A stretch of 64,000 nt of DNA from Rotaria sordida (lineage: Eukaryota > Rotifera > Eurotatoria > Philodinida > Philodinidae). The stretch lies in NCBI GenBank assembly GCA_905250125.1, contig CAJNOL010000650.1:1-64000 (forward strand), read 5' to 3'. The notes below the pieces were generated by a model. That model was not told the origin of the DNA, made no database searches, and saw only the letters and a list, made by a program, of their open reading frames with translations. Each line of letters opens with the position of its first letter. The stretch's first letter is position 1. A program made the translations under genes and the position numbers. This document shows, piece by piece, positions 50,024 through 61,769 of the stretch.

Positions 50024-50456
50024 CTCTTCGGAGAATTTCCTCGGAAACTCAATTAAACTTCTACGGAGGACATATGGTAGATATACGAGATATAGGAGAT
50101 ATAGAGATATAGGGGATGTAGAGATATAAGCGATATAGAGATATAAGGGATCTAGAGATATAAAAGATATAGAAATATAGGATATATAGAAGATGTAGGA
50201 GATATAGAGGTATAGGATATATTGATTAACTAGTGCAGATAACCTTTATATAGTACTTGACCTTTAATAGCGATCCATTCAGATATATTCATGCAGCTTA
50301 CCGATCCTTGCTCGAAAAAATCAATCATAGAAAATAAATAACTATTTACTATGTCTCCTACATCTCTATATCTCCTATATCTCTATATCTCCTATATCTC
50401 TATATCTCCTCTGCCGATGTTTAATTGAGTTTCCGCGGAAACTCTCCGAAGACATC
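50024..50456. mobile_element. Foldback element with satellite-like core
   Basis: Arms of about 38 bases (TCTTCGGAGAATTTCC ... AACTCAATTAAAC at left; GTTTAATTGAGTTTCC ... CTCTCCGAAGA at right) enclose a degenerate tandem array of AGATATAG-type units (about 50077-50222) and its inverted counterpart (about 50354-50410). It is non-coding. Confidence 0.7.
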
Positions 50457-51811
50457 TAATCCTCATTTTCAGCGAATATGAAATGCTTATTTAAATAGAG
50501 CATGTCTAATCATGTTCAAGTACTGTTCAACTATTTCAACATGACAATTAATTAGTTTTTGAAAACTTCAGAAACTTACAAATTAATTCACCAAAAATAA
50601 CTTCCTTTAACTCAGATGGCAAACTTAACCCATGTTAGATGCTCGTGCCTAAAAAAATGAGTAAGGCACCCGCATTGCAAAAATCAAGTGAAATTTTTTT
50701 TCGACTTTTTTAAATATCATTTGATAGAGGTCGAGCTGCTGATCGCGAAAAACTGCTTTTAAGCCTAAGTGAATGTTTATTTCCGGTCGAAAAATACGAA
50801 ATACTGGAAGGGTGTCGTTTTCTTCAATAAATACATCTTTTTTAAAATGTGTAAAACTTTCCACTGCGTTCTTTTTTTTGGTTTCTGAAAATAATTTTTT
50901 CAGATGTAGCATCAAAAACTGACTACAGGGAAGTTATTAAATCTATTCAAGACCGCACATTCTATTGGTGGTGGCGCTTCGAATCGCGTCGAGTGAGATA
51001 TGTATAGGTCGATTTTGTAAACCTATCTAGTTTTTTCACATAAGCGATGAAGTCAAAATTTTTTTATCTCATTCGATTCATCATACCATCAGTCACAAAG
51101 TTATATATCCTTTTTTATTTCCTTGTTTTTCTTCGTCGAGAAAAACCGTGTTTATTGCGTTTTGACTCAAATAGCTAGATTTTACTCGTAATTCTCAATT
51201 TTCTTCGCCAAAAATTGGACTTTATACAAAAAAAAGATTATCATATCTGGAATCAGCGTAAAAAATCGAGTCGATTAATGTATATTTTAATCGTTTCTAA
51301 CGATTTCAGTTTTTTTCCGAGTTTTCACCTGTTACGGTGGCTGAAAATTTCACCAAAAAATCAAAGGTGATTAAAAGTGTGAAAACACACATTAATCGAC
51401 TCGATCTTTTACGCTTATTCCGAATATAATAATTTTTTTAATATAAAGTCCAATTTTTAGCGAAGAAAATTGAGAATTACGAGCAGAAATCTAGTTATTT
51501 GGGTCAAAACGCAATAAACACGGTTTTTATTGACGAAGAAAAGAAAAGGAAAAAAAAGAATATGTAACTTTGTGACTGATGATATGATGAAGCGAATGAG
51601 ATAAAAAATTTTTGACTTCATCGCTTATGCGAAAAAAACTAGATAGGTTTACAAAATCGACCTATACATATCTCACTCGACGCGATTCAAAGCGCCACCA
51701 CCAATAGAATTTGCGGTCTTAAGTCGATTTAACAACTTCCCTGTAGTCAGTTTTTGATGCTGCATCTGAAAAACTTATTTTCAGAAGCCGAAAAAAGAAC
51801 GAAGTAGAAAG

Positions 51812-53711
51812 CAGAGATGTGCGGTCCACGGGGTTCACCCCGCGGGCCCCGCGGGGCCACGTGGCGACGGCCGGGCGGGGAAGAAAAATTTGATTAAACG
51901 CGGGATTAACGGGGCACGGGTATTTTCCGGCACATGGGCGGGCGGGGCGGGGAATAATTTTTTTAAATGACACGGGTCTCGGGCGGAGCGGGTATGAAAT
52001 ACACGGGTCCGGGCGGGTAAACATTTTTTTTCGGGTGTGATGAGAGATCGTCAAAACTTATTACGGGATGTCCTTAGTATAGGTATGTAGTACAAAGTAC
52101 ATATTGATTGGTTCATTACTTTCATCCTATTATGTACAAGATTGTCTATCATTTGTTTGTTTCTTTCTTTATCGTCTGTCATACGCAACTTCTACTATCA
52201 ATTTATATTAAGTGAATAACTGGACTAAAACTTATTTTATATTTAGAATTATCGTTTGATTTTTTTTGTGAATTACTACTTAGGTCTGACCAAAAGTTCT
52301 GACAACATTATATAAAAATATAACGATAAGGAGGTATCTTTAATTTTATTTTATCAAATTTTGAGGACAGTTGCCATGATTATTTATACCAAGTTTGATC
52401 CTTTCCAACGATTAGTTAAAAGTTTTTTGAAGTTTTTTCGAAAAAATTTTTAGGTATCATGGATACCGCATGAGCTAATCATATTTCATTTATTGTGAAA
52501 AGTTAGCAAAATCTTGTTCGATCATATCAGTTGCATTCTAGTACTGCTAGTGATGAGATATAGATTTATTTTAGATAGGTTAGTCATAAGTTATCCGATG
52601 CTGGCTGGCTTATTGAAGATGAATCGTCAAAGACTATTGTTCATAAATAAAGATTTTAGAAAATGCTTTGTTTGGTATATTCTTTAAATCAAATACTCTT
52701 GAATGTAGATAAAGGCAAGACTGTAAGTCACAAGTATTATACTGAAAACTCTCCAAAACATTTTATTAATGAAATATGGAAACAAACAGAGACATCAGGT
52801 TCAAAATGTACAAAATTGATTGACGGTCATCGTTGACTTCATACTCATCTAATGTTATTAATTGCATGACAGAAGAAGGCATCAATATAATATCATATCT
52901 ATCATATTCGCCAGGCCTGATACTATGTAACTTTTCGCTAACTAATTCTATTAAATGTAGTTTAACTGATTAAATAAATGAAACATGATAAGCTCGTGCG
53001 ATATCTAAAAATTTTTTCGAAAAAAACTTTTAACAAATTGTTGGAAAGGTTCGAACTTGGTATAAATAATCATGGCAACTGTCCTCAATATTTGATAAAA
53101 TAAAATTAAAGCTGCCTACTTACCTTTATATTTTTATATAATGTTGCCAGAACTTTTGGTCAGACCTAAGTATCATCGAATTACATGATTTATCTCCTGA
53201 TGAATCACTTAATAGGACAGCTTCGTCGAATACTGATCGTTCATCTACAATTATTTCTTTATCTCTCAGTCATTGCTCATCGAGTAATATTAAATGTAAT
53301 TCGTCAAATATAAAAATGTTTTTAAAAGAACAACCACAAAAATACGTGCTTGTCGACAATCACAAAGTGAATCATTCAAAACCATCTCATATAGACTTGA
53401 GTTTTGTTTTTGTAAAAAATGATTTTTCATAAAAGGAATGCATCATTAAAAATAAAGTATTTGGTAAATAAAAAATTTCTTCGGATTACACGGGGACGGG
53501 TCGGGACCCGTCACAAAAATGGCGGGTCGGGCGGGCCGATCCAAGAAGTTGCCTGTGCGGGGTACGGGCGGAGCGGGTATAGGTTTTCCGGGGCACAGGC
53601 GGGGCGGGGATTCTCAAAAAGAATATCCACGGGGTTCGGACGGGACGGATTTGTGAATTTTACGGAGCGGGCCCCGCGGGGCATGGAAAATCAATGCCCC
53701 GCACATCTCTG
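51812..53711. mobile_element. hAT-type DNA transposon relic, GC-rich ends, 8-bp target duplication
   Basis: 1900 bases with perfect 13-bp inverted ends (CAGAGATGTGCGG ... CCGCACATCTCTG) and an exact 8-bp target duplication GTAGAAAG at 51804-51811 and 53712-53719. Subterminal regions (51823-52060 and 53485-53700) are G/C-rich repeats in an AT-rich genome and give false open frames. No hAT transposase is seen, so it is non-autonomous. The middle is occupied by a mariner element. Confidence 0.9.
52283..53166. mobile_element. mariner-type element with long terminal inverted repeats and decayed transposase
   Basis: 884 bases flanked by TA on both sides (52281-52282 and 53167-53168). The first 19 bases (GGTCTGACCAAAAGTTCTG) recur inverted at the end, and the similarity continues for about 200 bases. 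Between the arms, plus-strand frames with stops give YSPGL..CNFSL near 52905-52945, which corresponds to the YSPDLAP-type motif of mariner transposases. It is clearly dead. Confidence 0.85.
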
Positions 53712-54143
53712 GTAGAAAGTTTCGCACATTTTAAAAAAGATGTCTTTTTTGAAGAAAACGACACTCTTCCAGTATTTCGACCGGAAGGAAACATTCACTT
53801 AGGCTTAAAAGTAATTTTTCGTGATTAGCAGCTCAAGCTCTATCCAATGATATTAAAAAAAAGTCGAAAAAAAATTTCACTTGAAGTTTGAATTGTTTGC
53901 ACCTTATAACGTAGATATGGACAAGATAATTCCGATTCTGATCAGATCGAGACCGTGGATGACTGATCCCCGCTCATGTCTAGTATATAGAAAGGAAATC
54001 TTTTAGACTTTCAATAATATATATATAAGAAAATAAAAGAAAAAAAAACACCAGGTAGTGCTTGTATTTCATTGCCAATAATAATAAAAAAAATAAGTTA
54101 CAACTTTATATTATTTCATACACAAAAAAACTTTTTTTCTTTT

Positions 54144-55046
54144 TTAAGATTTAGTTGATGATTCTTGAGATGATTTATTATTTGATGACTTCGGAATGAT
54201 ATAAAATTTCGCACGAAGTTCATCGGCTGGTCTATGAAAATGCATATCATGTAATATATTTGCTAACAAAATAACAAATGCTCCAACACTACACCAAATA
54301 GCTATTGAAGATGCTTTTGATATTGTACTACGATTAGCTCGTTGTTGACGTCGATGTTCGGCTTCTTGTCGTTCACGTCGAAGTCTTTCTTGTGTTTCTT
54401 TTATTGTTGTACCCCAAAATTTAAACTCATTATAATGACCACGATAATATTCATCGAAATTATACGTATTCGAACGTCCTTGTGGTAGCGGACCCCGATA
54501 TCGACCAAATAAATTATCATAATGTTCTTTATCAAATGTTCCATAACTTGTACTTCGACTATTACCAAATGCATTTTCTGCTCCTGGAAATCCTCCACTT
54601 GAATTATTCGATGATGATGATGATGGTGGTTTCCATGCTGTTGGACGATGTGCACGTGCTCGTTGTGCATATGTACTTGTTCGATCATATGTAACATATG
54701 GATCAGATGGAGATGTTCGAGTTAATAATTCATTATCATAATCTCGTCGTTTAATTGGATCACTTAATATATCATATGCATTTGATAGTGTACTAAATTT
54801 ATTAGCAGCATTTTTATCATCAGGATTTACATCTGGATGATGTTTTTTTGATAGATTATAAAAAGCATTTTTAATTTCTTTTCCAGATGCATTTGAATTA
54901 ACACCAAGTGCATCATAATGATTTATCGATTTCTGATTAGAATAGAATCGACGATGAGTTATACAATAACAAGAACATGATGTACCGGTATATTTAATAG
55001 AACCGGCAGTAGTAGATCGAGTGATATAATTAAAATAATTAGACAT
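54144..55046 (-). CDS. Mitochondrial J-protein with C-terminal membrane segment (DNAJC30-like)
   Basis: Single-exon frame of 300 residues. Seen: a Ser/Thr/Tyr- and Arg-containing N-terminus without acids (about 1-40), consistent with a mitochondrial targeting sequence; a complete J-domain at about 42-105 with HYDALGV, the HPD triad at 70-72 (KKHHPDVNP) and YDILSDPIKRRDYD; a Ser/Gly-rich middle; a basic coiled stretch (ERLRRERQEAEHRRQ); one membrane segment near 247-266 (IAIWCSVGAFVILLANIL); a short polar tail. Known: J-domains stimulate Hsp70 ATPase through HPD; DNAJC30 has this order (presequence, J-domain, C-terminal helix) and acts in the mitochondrial inner membrane. Human DNAJC30 is shorter (226 residues) and also intronless. 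The J-protein call is firm; the subfamily is inferred. Confidence 0.9.
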   Translation of the reverse strand: MSNYFNYITRSTTAGSIKYTGTSCSCYCITHRRFYSNQKSINHYDALGVNSNASGKEIKNAFYNLSKKHHPDVNPDDKNAANKFSTLSNAYDILSDPIKRRDYDNELLTRTSPSDPYVTYDRTSTYAQRARAHRPTAWKPPSSSSSNNSSGGFPGAENAFGNSRSTSYGTFDKEHYDNLFGRYRGPLPQGRSNTYNFDEYYRGHYNEFKFWGTTIKETQERLRRERQEAEHRRQQRANRSTISKASSIAIWCSVGAFVILLANILHDMHFHRPADELRAKFYIIPKSSNNKSSQESSTKS

Positions 55047-55464
55047 AAATTAATGAAAGTGAGCAAGAATAAATAATTTTAATAAATACATGCTCACATC
55101 TAAAATAAAATCATTCAAAAAAACAAAAAAAATAACAACAGATTTGTTGTACAAACCACTTTGTCTAAAACTAGGAAGATTTCTCATAAAAATCATTGTT
55201 TTCTTATTTTCTATATTTTTAATTCAAAAAAAAAAAAAGAAAAAATCACATAATTCAATTTAAAAAAAAATCATTATCAATACACTCTATTAAAAAGAAC
55301 GTCTACAAAAAGAAAAAAAGACCAAGATCTTTGAACGATAAAAAAAAGACTGTTCAATCTTTGAATTCTTGCTGAGCATATATTTGAACATATCGAGTAC
55401 ATAAGTTATCTGACAATTACAAAAAAAAAAAACAGAAATTCTCAATGGTATAATCAATTAATTG
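55047..55464. other. Short intergenic region
   Basis: About 420 AT-rich bases between the J-protein start and the PTPN3/4 stop, with poly-A/T runs. It must contain the J-protein promoter and the phosphatase 3' UTR. Nothing else is seen. Confidence 0.5.
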
Positions 55465-58400
55465 CTATTGACTTTCTATCAATCCATGATCATATGCATA
55501 AAGAATTGCTTCACATGCAAATTGATATTGACTCTAAATTCAAAGAAAAACAAAAAATAAATTGAAATTTTTATTCATTTTTAGATGAAATTCAATTTCA
55601 TACAGCTGTTTGAATCATTCCTAAACGTTGTTCACGCATTTGTCGAACAATATTTAATGGATATATAGGTTGATTTGCTTCAATAAGACATAGAGCAGTT
55701 TCTAATAAAATTAATACACCTGTTCTACCAATACCAGCACTAGAACACAAAAAAAAACAAACAATAGAATAAAATAGAAATATTTAATTTAAATTCTACC
55801 TGCAATGAACAAGAATAGGTATATGTTTATTTGCTTTTCTTAATTCACGAATTTCTAATACAAAATCTACAAATGAAGAATAATTATTTGGTATATCATG
55901 ATCTGGCCATGTTTCACATTGTATTTGATAAATAATTCGTTCATCATTTATTTCATTATTTAAAATTAATAATTCACGATAAATAAGTTCATTTTCTTTT
56001 CTTTCACGACAACATCGAATTGTAAATAAACCATAATCAATTGTTTCTAACATATTTGGCCAATATTGATGACATTTTATTCGACCACTAAAATACAAAG
56101 AAATTTACTCTCAAAATAAAAATAAAAAAACTCTAATCATTTATTACTTTTCAAATAAAGTTGTTAACATTATAATTAAAGTACATTGTTGTTCCCAAAT
56201 CATTCTCCAAAAAGGTTCACATGTTATTGGTAATGGTCCTTGTGTAGCTATATAACGATTAATAATATCTGTTGAATTAATTGGCATCTGAAAAGATGAA
56301 TAAAATTTAAATATAAAAAACAAAAAGATTTATTCTTACATTAATATAATTTGCATTAATATAATCATTTTCAGAATTATTTTTAAGTATAACACGTGTT
56401 TGATCATAAGGTAATACATCTTTATAACGATTATGATAATAATTATATTCACTTCGACCTATTTCAAATGTAAAACTATCGTTTAGACGGTGAAGTATCT
56501 AAATTTAAAATTAAAAAGAAAATAATTATTTATTAATAAAAATATATATAAAATCTTTACTTGATATTGTTCGATCAAACGATTTGATGAAATATCATTA
56601 TGTAATATTTCTAATGATTCTTTTAATAAATTTTTTCCATCGAAAGATTTTATATGAAGTTCTAATTCATCAAAAGATCTGTCACATGAACGTCGAATCA
56701 TATTAATAATCTAAATATAAAAAATTTTCATAAGAAAAATACTTTTTTATTTTTTTAATTCAATTTACTTCAGCATATGAATGATTTCGAATATCAATAT
56801 TATTAATCGCTAATATGATATCACCTTCTTGAAGTAATGCTCGACTTGCTGGTGTATTAGATGCTACTTTTGAAATAATAGTTGATGTTTGTTTATCTTT
56901 TCCACCCTAAAATAATCAAATTATTTATTTCTCTTTTGAAATAAGAAAATAAACTATACTTTAATATTAAAACCATATCGACCATCAATATCAGGTTTTA
57001 ATTTTATTAGTATAACATTTGAATCAATAGATAATATTTCATTAGATATAGTTGAATTATTTAATAAGAAATTTTGATTTAATATTTGAGGACTAAATAA
57101 GAATAGAAATTCATTATTTAAATAATTATTTATATTCATTTCACAAGGTTCCTTTTTTTTTTTTTTCTTCAAAGAAAATAAAGACGATATTAATTCAACA
57201 AAGTTATTGTATTAAAGTTTACATTACAATAAATGATTATTTCTTTGTATTTCAAATAAATTTATGAAAAGTATAGAAAGAAAACATAATCAAAAAATTA
57301 ATCTTCTTAATTACCTATCTCGATAATCATTTTGAGATGATATTATATTTTTTGGTTTATATTCATTAGCTTCTACAAGTATACTATTGATGAATGATGT
57401 TTGTCGTGGAGATTTTGATGGTATTGATAATTGTTTATTAATAATTTTATCTGACTTTGATATTGATATATTTGATGATGAAAGAGATAAAATTTTTTGT
57501 AAATTTGATTTTTTATTTATAAAGAAATGATTATTATTATTCGAAGAAGAAGATATTGGTAATGTTGATGAACCAGTTTTTGAACGAATATTTCGACGAT
57601 TTGATACTCTAAATTAATAAACAAAAAACATAATTTTAAAAAAATAAAAATATTTATCATCCAAACCGTTCAAATGTTTTTTGTCTTTTTTCATTTTTTT
57701 TCATTAATAATTCATTTGGTATAATATCCGTACTTAAAAAAATAACAAAAATCTAATTTAAAATGAGGAAGAAAAAAAAATCTAACCGATATCGAAGTTT
57801 ATTTGTAAATTGAAAAACTTTATTTTTTGGTAATGATGTTAAACGAAAAAATGTATGATGATCAACACATGATTTCCATAAATATTTACAACAACGATAA
57901 TTACGTAATGTAAATACAATTGAATTATTATCTGATGAATTCTAAAGAAAAATAATTATTTAAACAAAAACTACAAAGTCATTTTGTCAGCTTAAAAATA
58001 TATTCGAAAATGTATAAGATCGAATGGAAAGAACAAAAAAAAAAGCTGATTCTGTACCATTAGAATCATTTGCAGTCCTTTCACAATCATCTGGACTTGT
58101 TCAAAGTCAATGTAATTAGCAAAATTTGCCAAAAGGCAGCAAGTTTATATCTACATTTATGTTTCTCATATAAGGTTTCATCAGTCACAACAAGAAGATA
58201 ATTGATTTTGTTTTTTACGAGTGACTCCAAATGATTCTGCTTAACAAAATTAACTGTTTCCTACATGAAAATAACTACTTTCATGATTGTATTGATTTCA
58301 AAATGATTTCGACCATTGAAAATCAACTATTTCCTTTTTTACGAGACTTTCTCAAAATATTACGAATCACTCTTTGTTCTTATTTAAGTAATATAGAAGA

Positions 58401-60627
58401 CTAGTGCTATTTAATAATAATACTACATAACATATAAAAAGTCAACAAGCAAATGAGGTTTAGAATAAAGTTGTAGTATTTATAGAGATGCAGTACATAA
58501 GAAATATGTTCATTTATATGGGATTGTCTATGATAACGAAGACCACAAAACAATAGATCTACTATAAATAGAATCATAAAAATACAACTTCTCATTAATT
58601 ATGTAAAATAAAAATAACAAAAAGTACAAAATTGAAGCAACTAATTCTGATAACTAGAATTACTTTGAAACCAAGTGTTTTTCTTTTGTCTAGTAGTTAA
58701 AATGAAATTCTTAAGAGAAGCTTAACAACAAATTGAAAATTCAATGAAATGCAAGTATATTTCAAGTCCAAAATTTAAATAGATTTTTCTTAGTTTCAGA
58801 GAGAGAGAGAGAGAGAGAGAATTATTTATAGTTATAATCGTGATTCGAGCAAGTTTCACTACTTACATCATCATTTTTAGTCAGTTGATATTAGATATGT
58901 CTATTTAAAACCTATTTTTGAAGTAAAAGCGTCAAGCGTAACATTTTAATCTGTAATCTATTTTCTCAATGTATATATCAATAAATACTTACTGGACTTT
59001 TAACAAGTTGAACATAAAATGTTCGTCGTTTAAATGATATTTTTGTTATTTGTTCCCTATTGTTTATTAAAAAAAACTAAAAATTCTTTTCGATTTATTC
59101 TTTTCTTTTTTTTTTTACCAAGAAAATGTATTAATTTTAATTGAATTTTGAAAGACATATATTCCAATAGCACAAACACCAACATACAATTCAACAATAG
59201 AACTATATATACTATGATTTGTATTTGATATCTAATTAAATTTACAATAAAAAATAAATATTTTTGAATATTAGAATATTTTTACTTTGACAGATGCTTT
59301 ATGTAATTCTACACCATACATGTCCAATGAACTAGCAACACGAAGATAATTATTTTCAGCATCAGCTGGCGATTGACCTCTAGTAAAATAAGATAATTAA
59401 AGATTTTTATCATTCGTATCAATCAAGGATTTTGTACATGTTATTTAACTATTCTATATCAGAGCAAAAAATCGACTTCTGACCAAAATTTAACCTTCAG
59501 AGGAACAGATTTCTTAACAATGAATTTACCATTTAAGAAGTAAACTAACGAAAAATTAATTTCGAATCTGTTGACGAAAGAATATGATGTCTTGAGAGAA
59601 ATAAAATATGTACTTTCCAATAGAAGATGAAAAAAGAAAAAGGAAAAGCCTTCGACTTTGTTTCACGGATAGGACAAATTCTAACACAACATTTACATGA
59701 TCAAGGATTCATTTAGAACACTATTTTTGTTTTTTTTTTCTCACCTATGTTGTTTATGATATTGTTGTACTTCTTTTTCAAAATCTGAATTTTGAAATGG
59801 TACAAAATGAAAATCATTTAAATATCCTTGTTGATGTTCATTTAAATTATAATCACCAAGTTCACCTATAATAATCGTCTTATTTATTATAGAACAAAAA
59901 AAAAACTTCATTCTATTCTATTTACTTTGTACAATATAACTAGCTAAAAGTGCAGCTGTTGATCTTGGACATAAAATTTTTCCATTTAATAATTCTTTTT
60001 TTAATTGTAATACATATAAATATTTACTAAATTCATCATCAATTTCTATTGATGGATTTATAAGAAAGAATCGTATTTTAAAATAAAGATGATATGATAA
60101 TATATTTGTTTTTAATTGTTTTTTAAGTATTTTTGTTGAATCTAACCAACGATATGCAAAATCTTGTGTTAAATCTTCAATAAGTAAACCAAAATATTTT
60201 CTTTCATTTGATAAATTTAAATAATCGAAAACTTCATTTAATAAATCAATTCCTTTACAACGACGCTAGAAAATAAAATATATAAAACAAAAAAAAAAAA
60301 AGAAATTTGCCTAAGAAATCTCTTTTAACTTACATCAATAAAAAATGTTCGTTCAGTATCATCAAGAAAATGTATAACAATTGAATAATGATCTTGTGCT
60401 AATTCAAATGTACGCATATTATATGAACGACATATTGATGTTTTATTATTTGATGAATTTTTTAATGATATCATACGAGATAATAAATTTGTTTTAGTTT
60501 TTGAAATATTAGATAATTGTATTGTTGATAATAATGATTCATCTGTTGATTGTGATGATGATAAAGATGTATTTGTTGGCATTACTACTGATGATGAATG
60601 AACATTATTTTTATTGTTTAATCTCAT
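55465..60627 (-). CDS. PTPN4: FERM-PDZ protein tyrosine phosphatase, PTPN3/PTPN4 homolog (complete)
   Basis: Seventeen exons, from the start: 60334-60627, 59926-60265, 59745-59865, 59286-59379, 59119-59231, 58993-59056, 57787-57941, 57667-57732, 57315-57608, 56960-57092, 56769-56906, 56561-56710, 56340-56498, 56148-56287, 55800-56087, 55604-55739, 55465-55533. Total 917 residues against 913 (PTPN3) and 926 (PTPN4). Seen: a Ser-rich N-terminus, FERM domain ([45 protein letters not shown]), Ser-rich linker, PDZ domain ([19 protein letters not shown]) at about 545-625, and PTP domain with [28 protein letters not shown] (Asp816), catalytic Cys849 in [11 protein letters not shown] (split by an intron at Ser850), and QTASQYQF. 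All catalytic residues are intact. Known: acts at the membrane-cytoskeleton on receptors and MAPK p38. PTPN3 versus PTPN4 cannot be separated; one pre-duplication orthologue is likely. Confidence 0.96.
58797..58820. repeat. (GA)n microsatellite in a PTPN3/4 intron
   Basis: About eleven GA units in the 1.05-kb intron 57942-58992, which is otherwise AT-rich DNA. An open frame there (58407-58595) has no protein features. Confidence 0.85.
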
Positions 60628-61769
60628 AGTATTTTGTAATTGTTGAATGAATGAAGTTGCCAGTTTTAAATAAAAAAAAGATTCATTTGTTTTCTTTGTA
60701 GACTAATAGAAAAATTTGTACAAAAAAAACAAACTAAAAAAGAATGAATTCAATTATACCTATGAATATGATTAGATAACAAATAATCCAGTCAAGTAAA
60801 TGTCTTATTCAACTCAAGTCAATATTTGGGATGGAAATGATTAAGTGAAGAAGAAAGAAAGAAAGAAAGAAAGATTCAAAAGCTCATCGACCTTTTCTTT
60901 TATTTTTATTATGAATACACTAACGAAAGAATAAGACTAGTGAGCTTATACAATAAGAATTATAAAACTCCATATGTTGTTAGGTCATTAACACGCTGTA
61001 AATGATTTTTCTCTTGTAATTTTTACTAAGAGAGAGCTTATCTCGCTAAAGAAAACTGACTAATTCGAAGACCTCCTATCGTCTCAAATACATTTAACAT
61101 GTTATCAGCACCTTCTTATCTCTATATTGGTAAAAGAAAACAACAATATATATTTTCTCTTCAATTATTTCCTTCGAAGCTAATCTCTTGAGAACATGAA
61201 CAAGTTACATATAAATGAAATTTAGCAAAGCACTAGGAAATCTAATAAATGTATATATATATATGCCTATGTGTGCGTGTAATCAACGTTTTATATAGTT
61301 GTATAACTTGCGTAATCGTTAGGAAAGAAGAACAAACAAATAGCGTGCTGCCATAAAGAATCAAGACCAATTACTTTCTCTCTTATTCTTTAACACTCAC
61401 ACAAGCAACTATGTGTGGAATTATTTCATCGATTGCCCTTTCTCCAAAATCAATAGCTTATCAACTGTACACACTCCACATCGAAGGTCATAAAACATAT
61501 AGACAATAATAAAACTCATCATATTCGTTTATTTTTTCCTTTCTTATTCTTCTCAATTAGTGAGCAAACTAATCTAACCAAGAATATAAACATAAGTCAT
61601 CATAGAACTAATTTTTTTTCTTCTTTTGTATCAAAAATACATATACAATCCCAAGAATTAAAAAACAAACAAAAACAAGAAAAAAAAACCATGAGCATAT
61701 ATAAACAAAAATATGCCGAGAAAATACAATAGAAATATGTAATTTTAATCTGACTTTATTAAGTTTATT
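60628..61769. other. Intergenic region upstream of PTPN3/4
   Basis: About 1.1 kb. It contains a (GAAA)n run at 60850-60874 and a short (TA)n run near 61253-61264. The 3' end of the SETDB1-like gene is at the right; AATAAA on minus at 61755-61760 is a plausible polyadenylation signal very close to its stop. No gene is seen. Confidence 0.5.
60850..60874. repeat. (GAAA)n microsatellite
   Basis: About six tandem AAGA/GAAA units in the upstream region of the PTPN3/4 gene. Confidence 0.85.

Larger units (their letters stand above)
50665..53905. mobile_element. Large foldback element, right arm split by a hAT insertion
   Basis: The left arm (about 50665-51290) pairs with a right arm that is in two pieces, about 51380-51811 and 53712-53905. 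Matching blocks: TCAAGTGAAATTTTTTTTCG and its complement near 53880; GACACCCTTCC-type text near 50815 with its partner near 53760; CCTATACATATCTCACTCGA near 51665 with its partner near 51000. The open frame 50649-50915 falls within the left arm. Arms of about 600 bases would meet near 51.33 kb if the hAT is removed. Confidence 0.8.

Noticed and set aside
51719-52054. Minus-strand open frame rich in Arg and Pro
   Set aside because: It lies in the G/C-rich subterminal repeat of the hAT element; composition, not coding, keeps it open. The same holds for the plus-strand frame at 53419-53715.
54401-54697. His/Met-rich open frames on both strands inside the J-protein gene
   Set aside because: Out-of-frame readings of the Ser/Gly-rich J-protein middle region.
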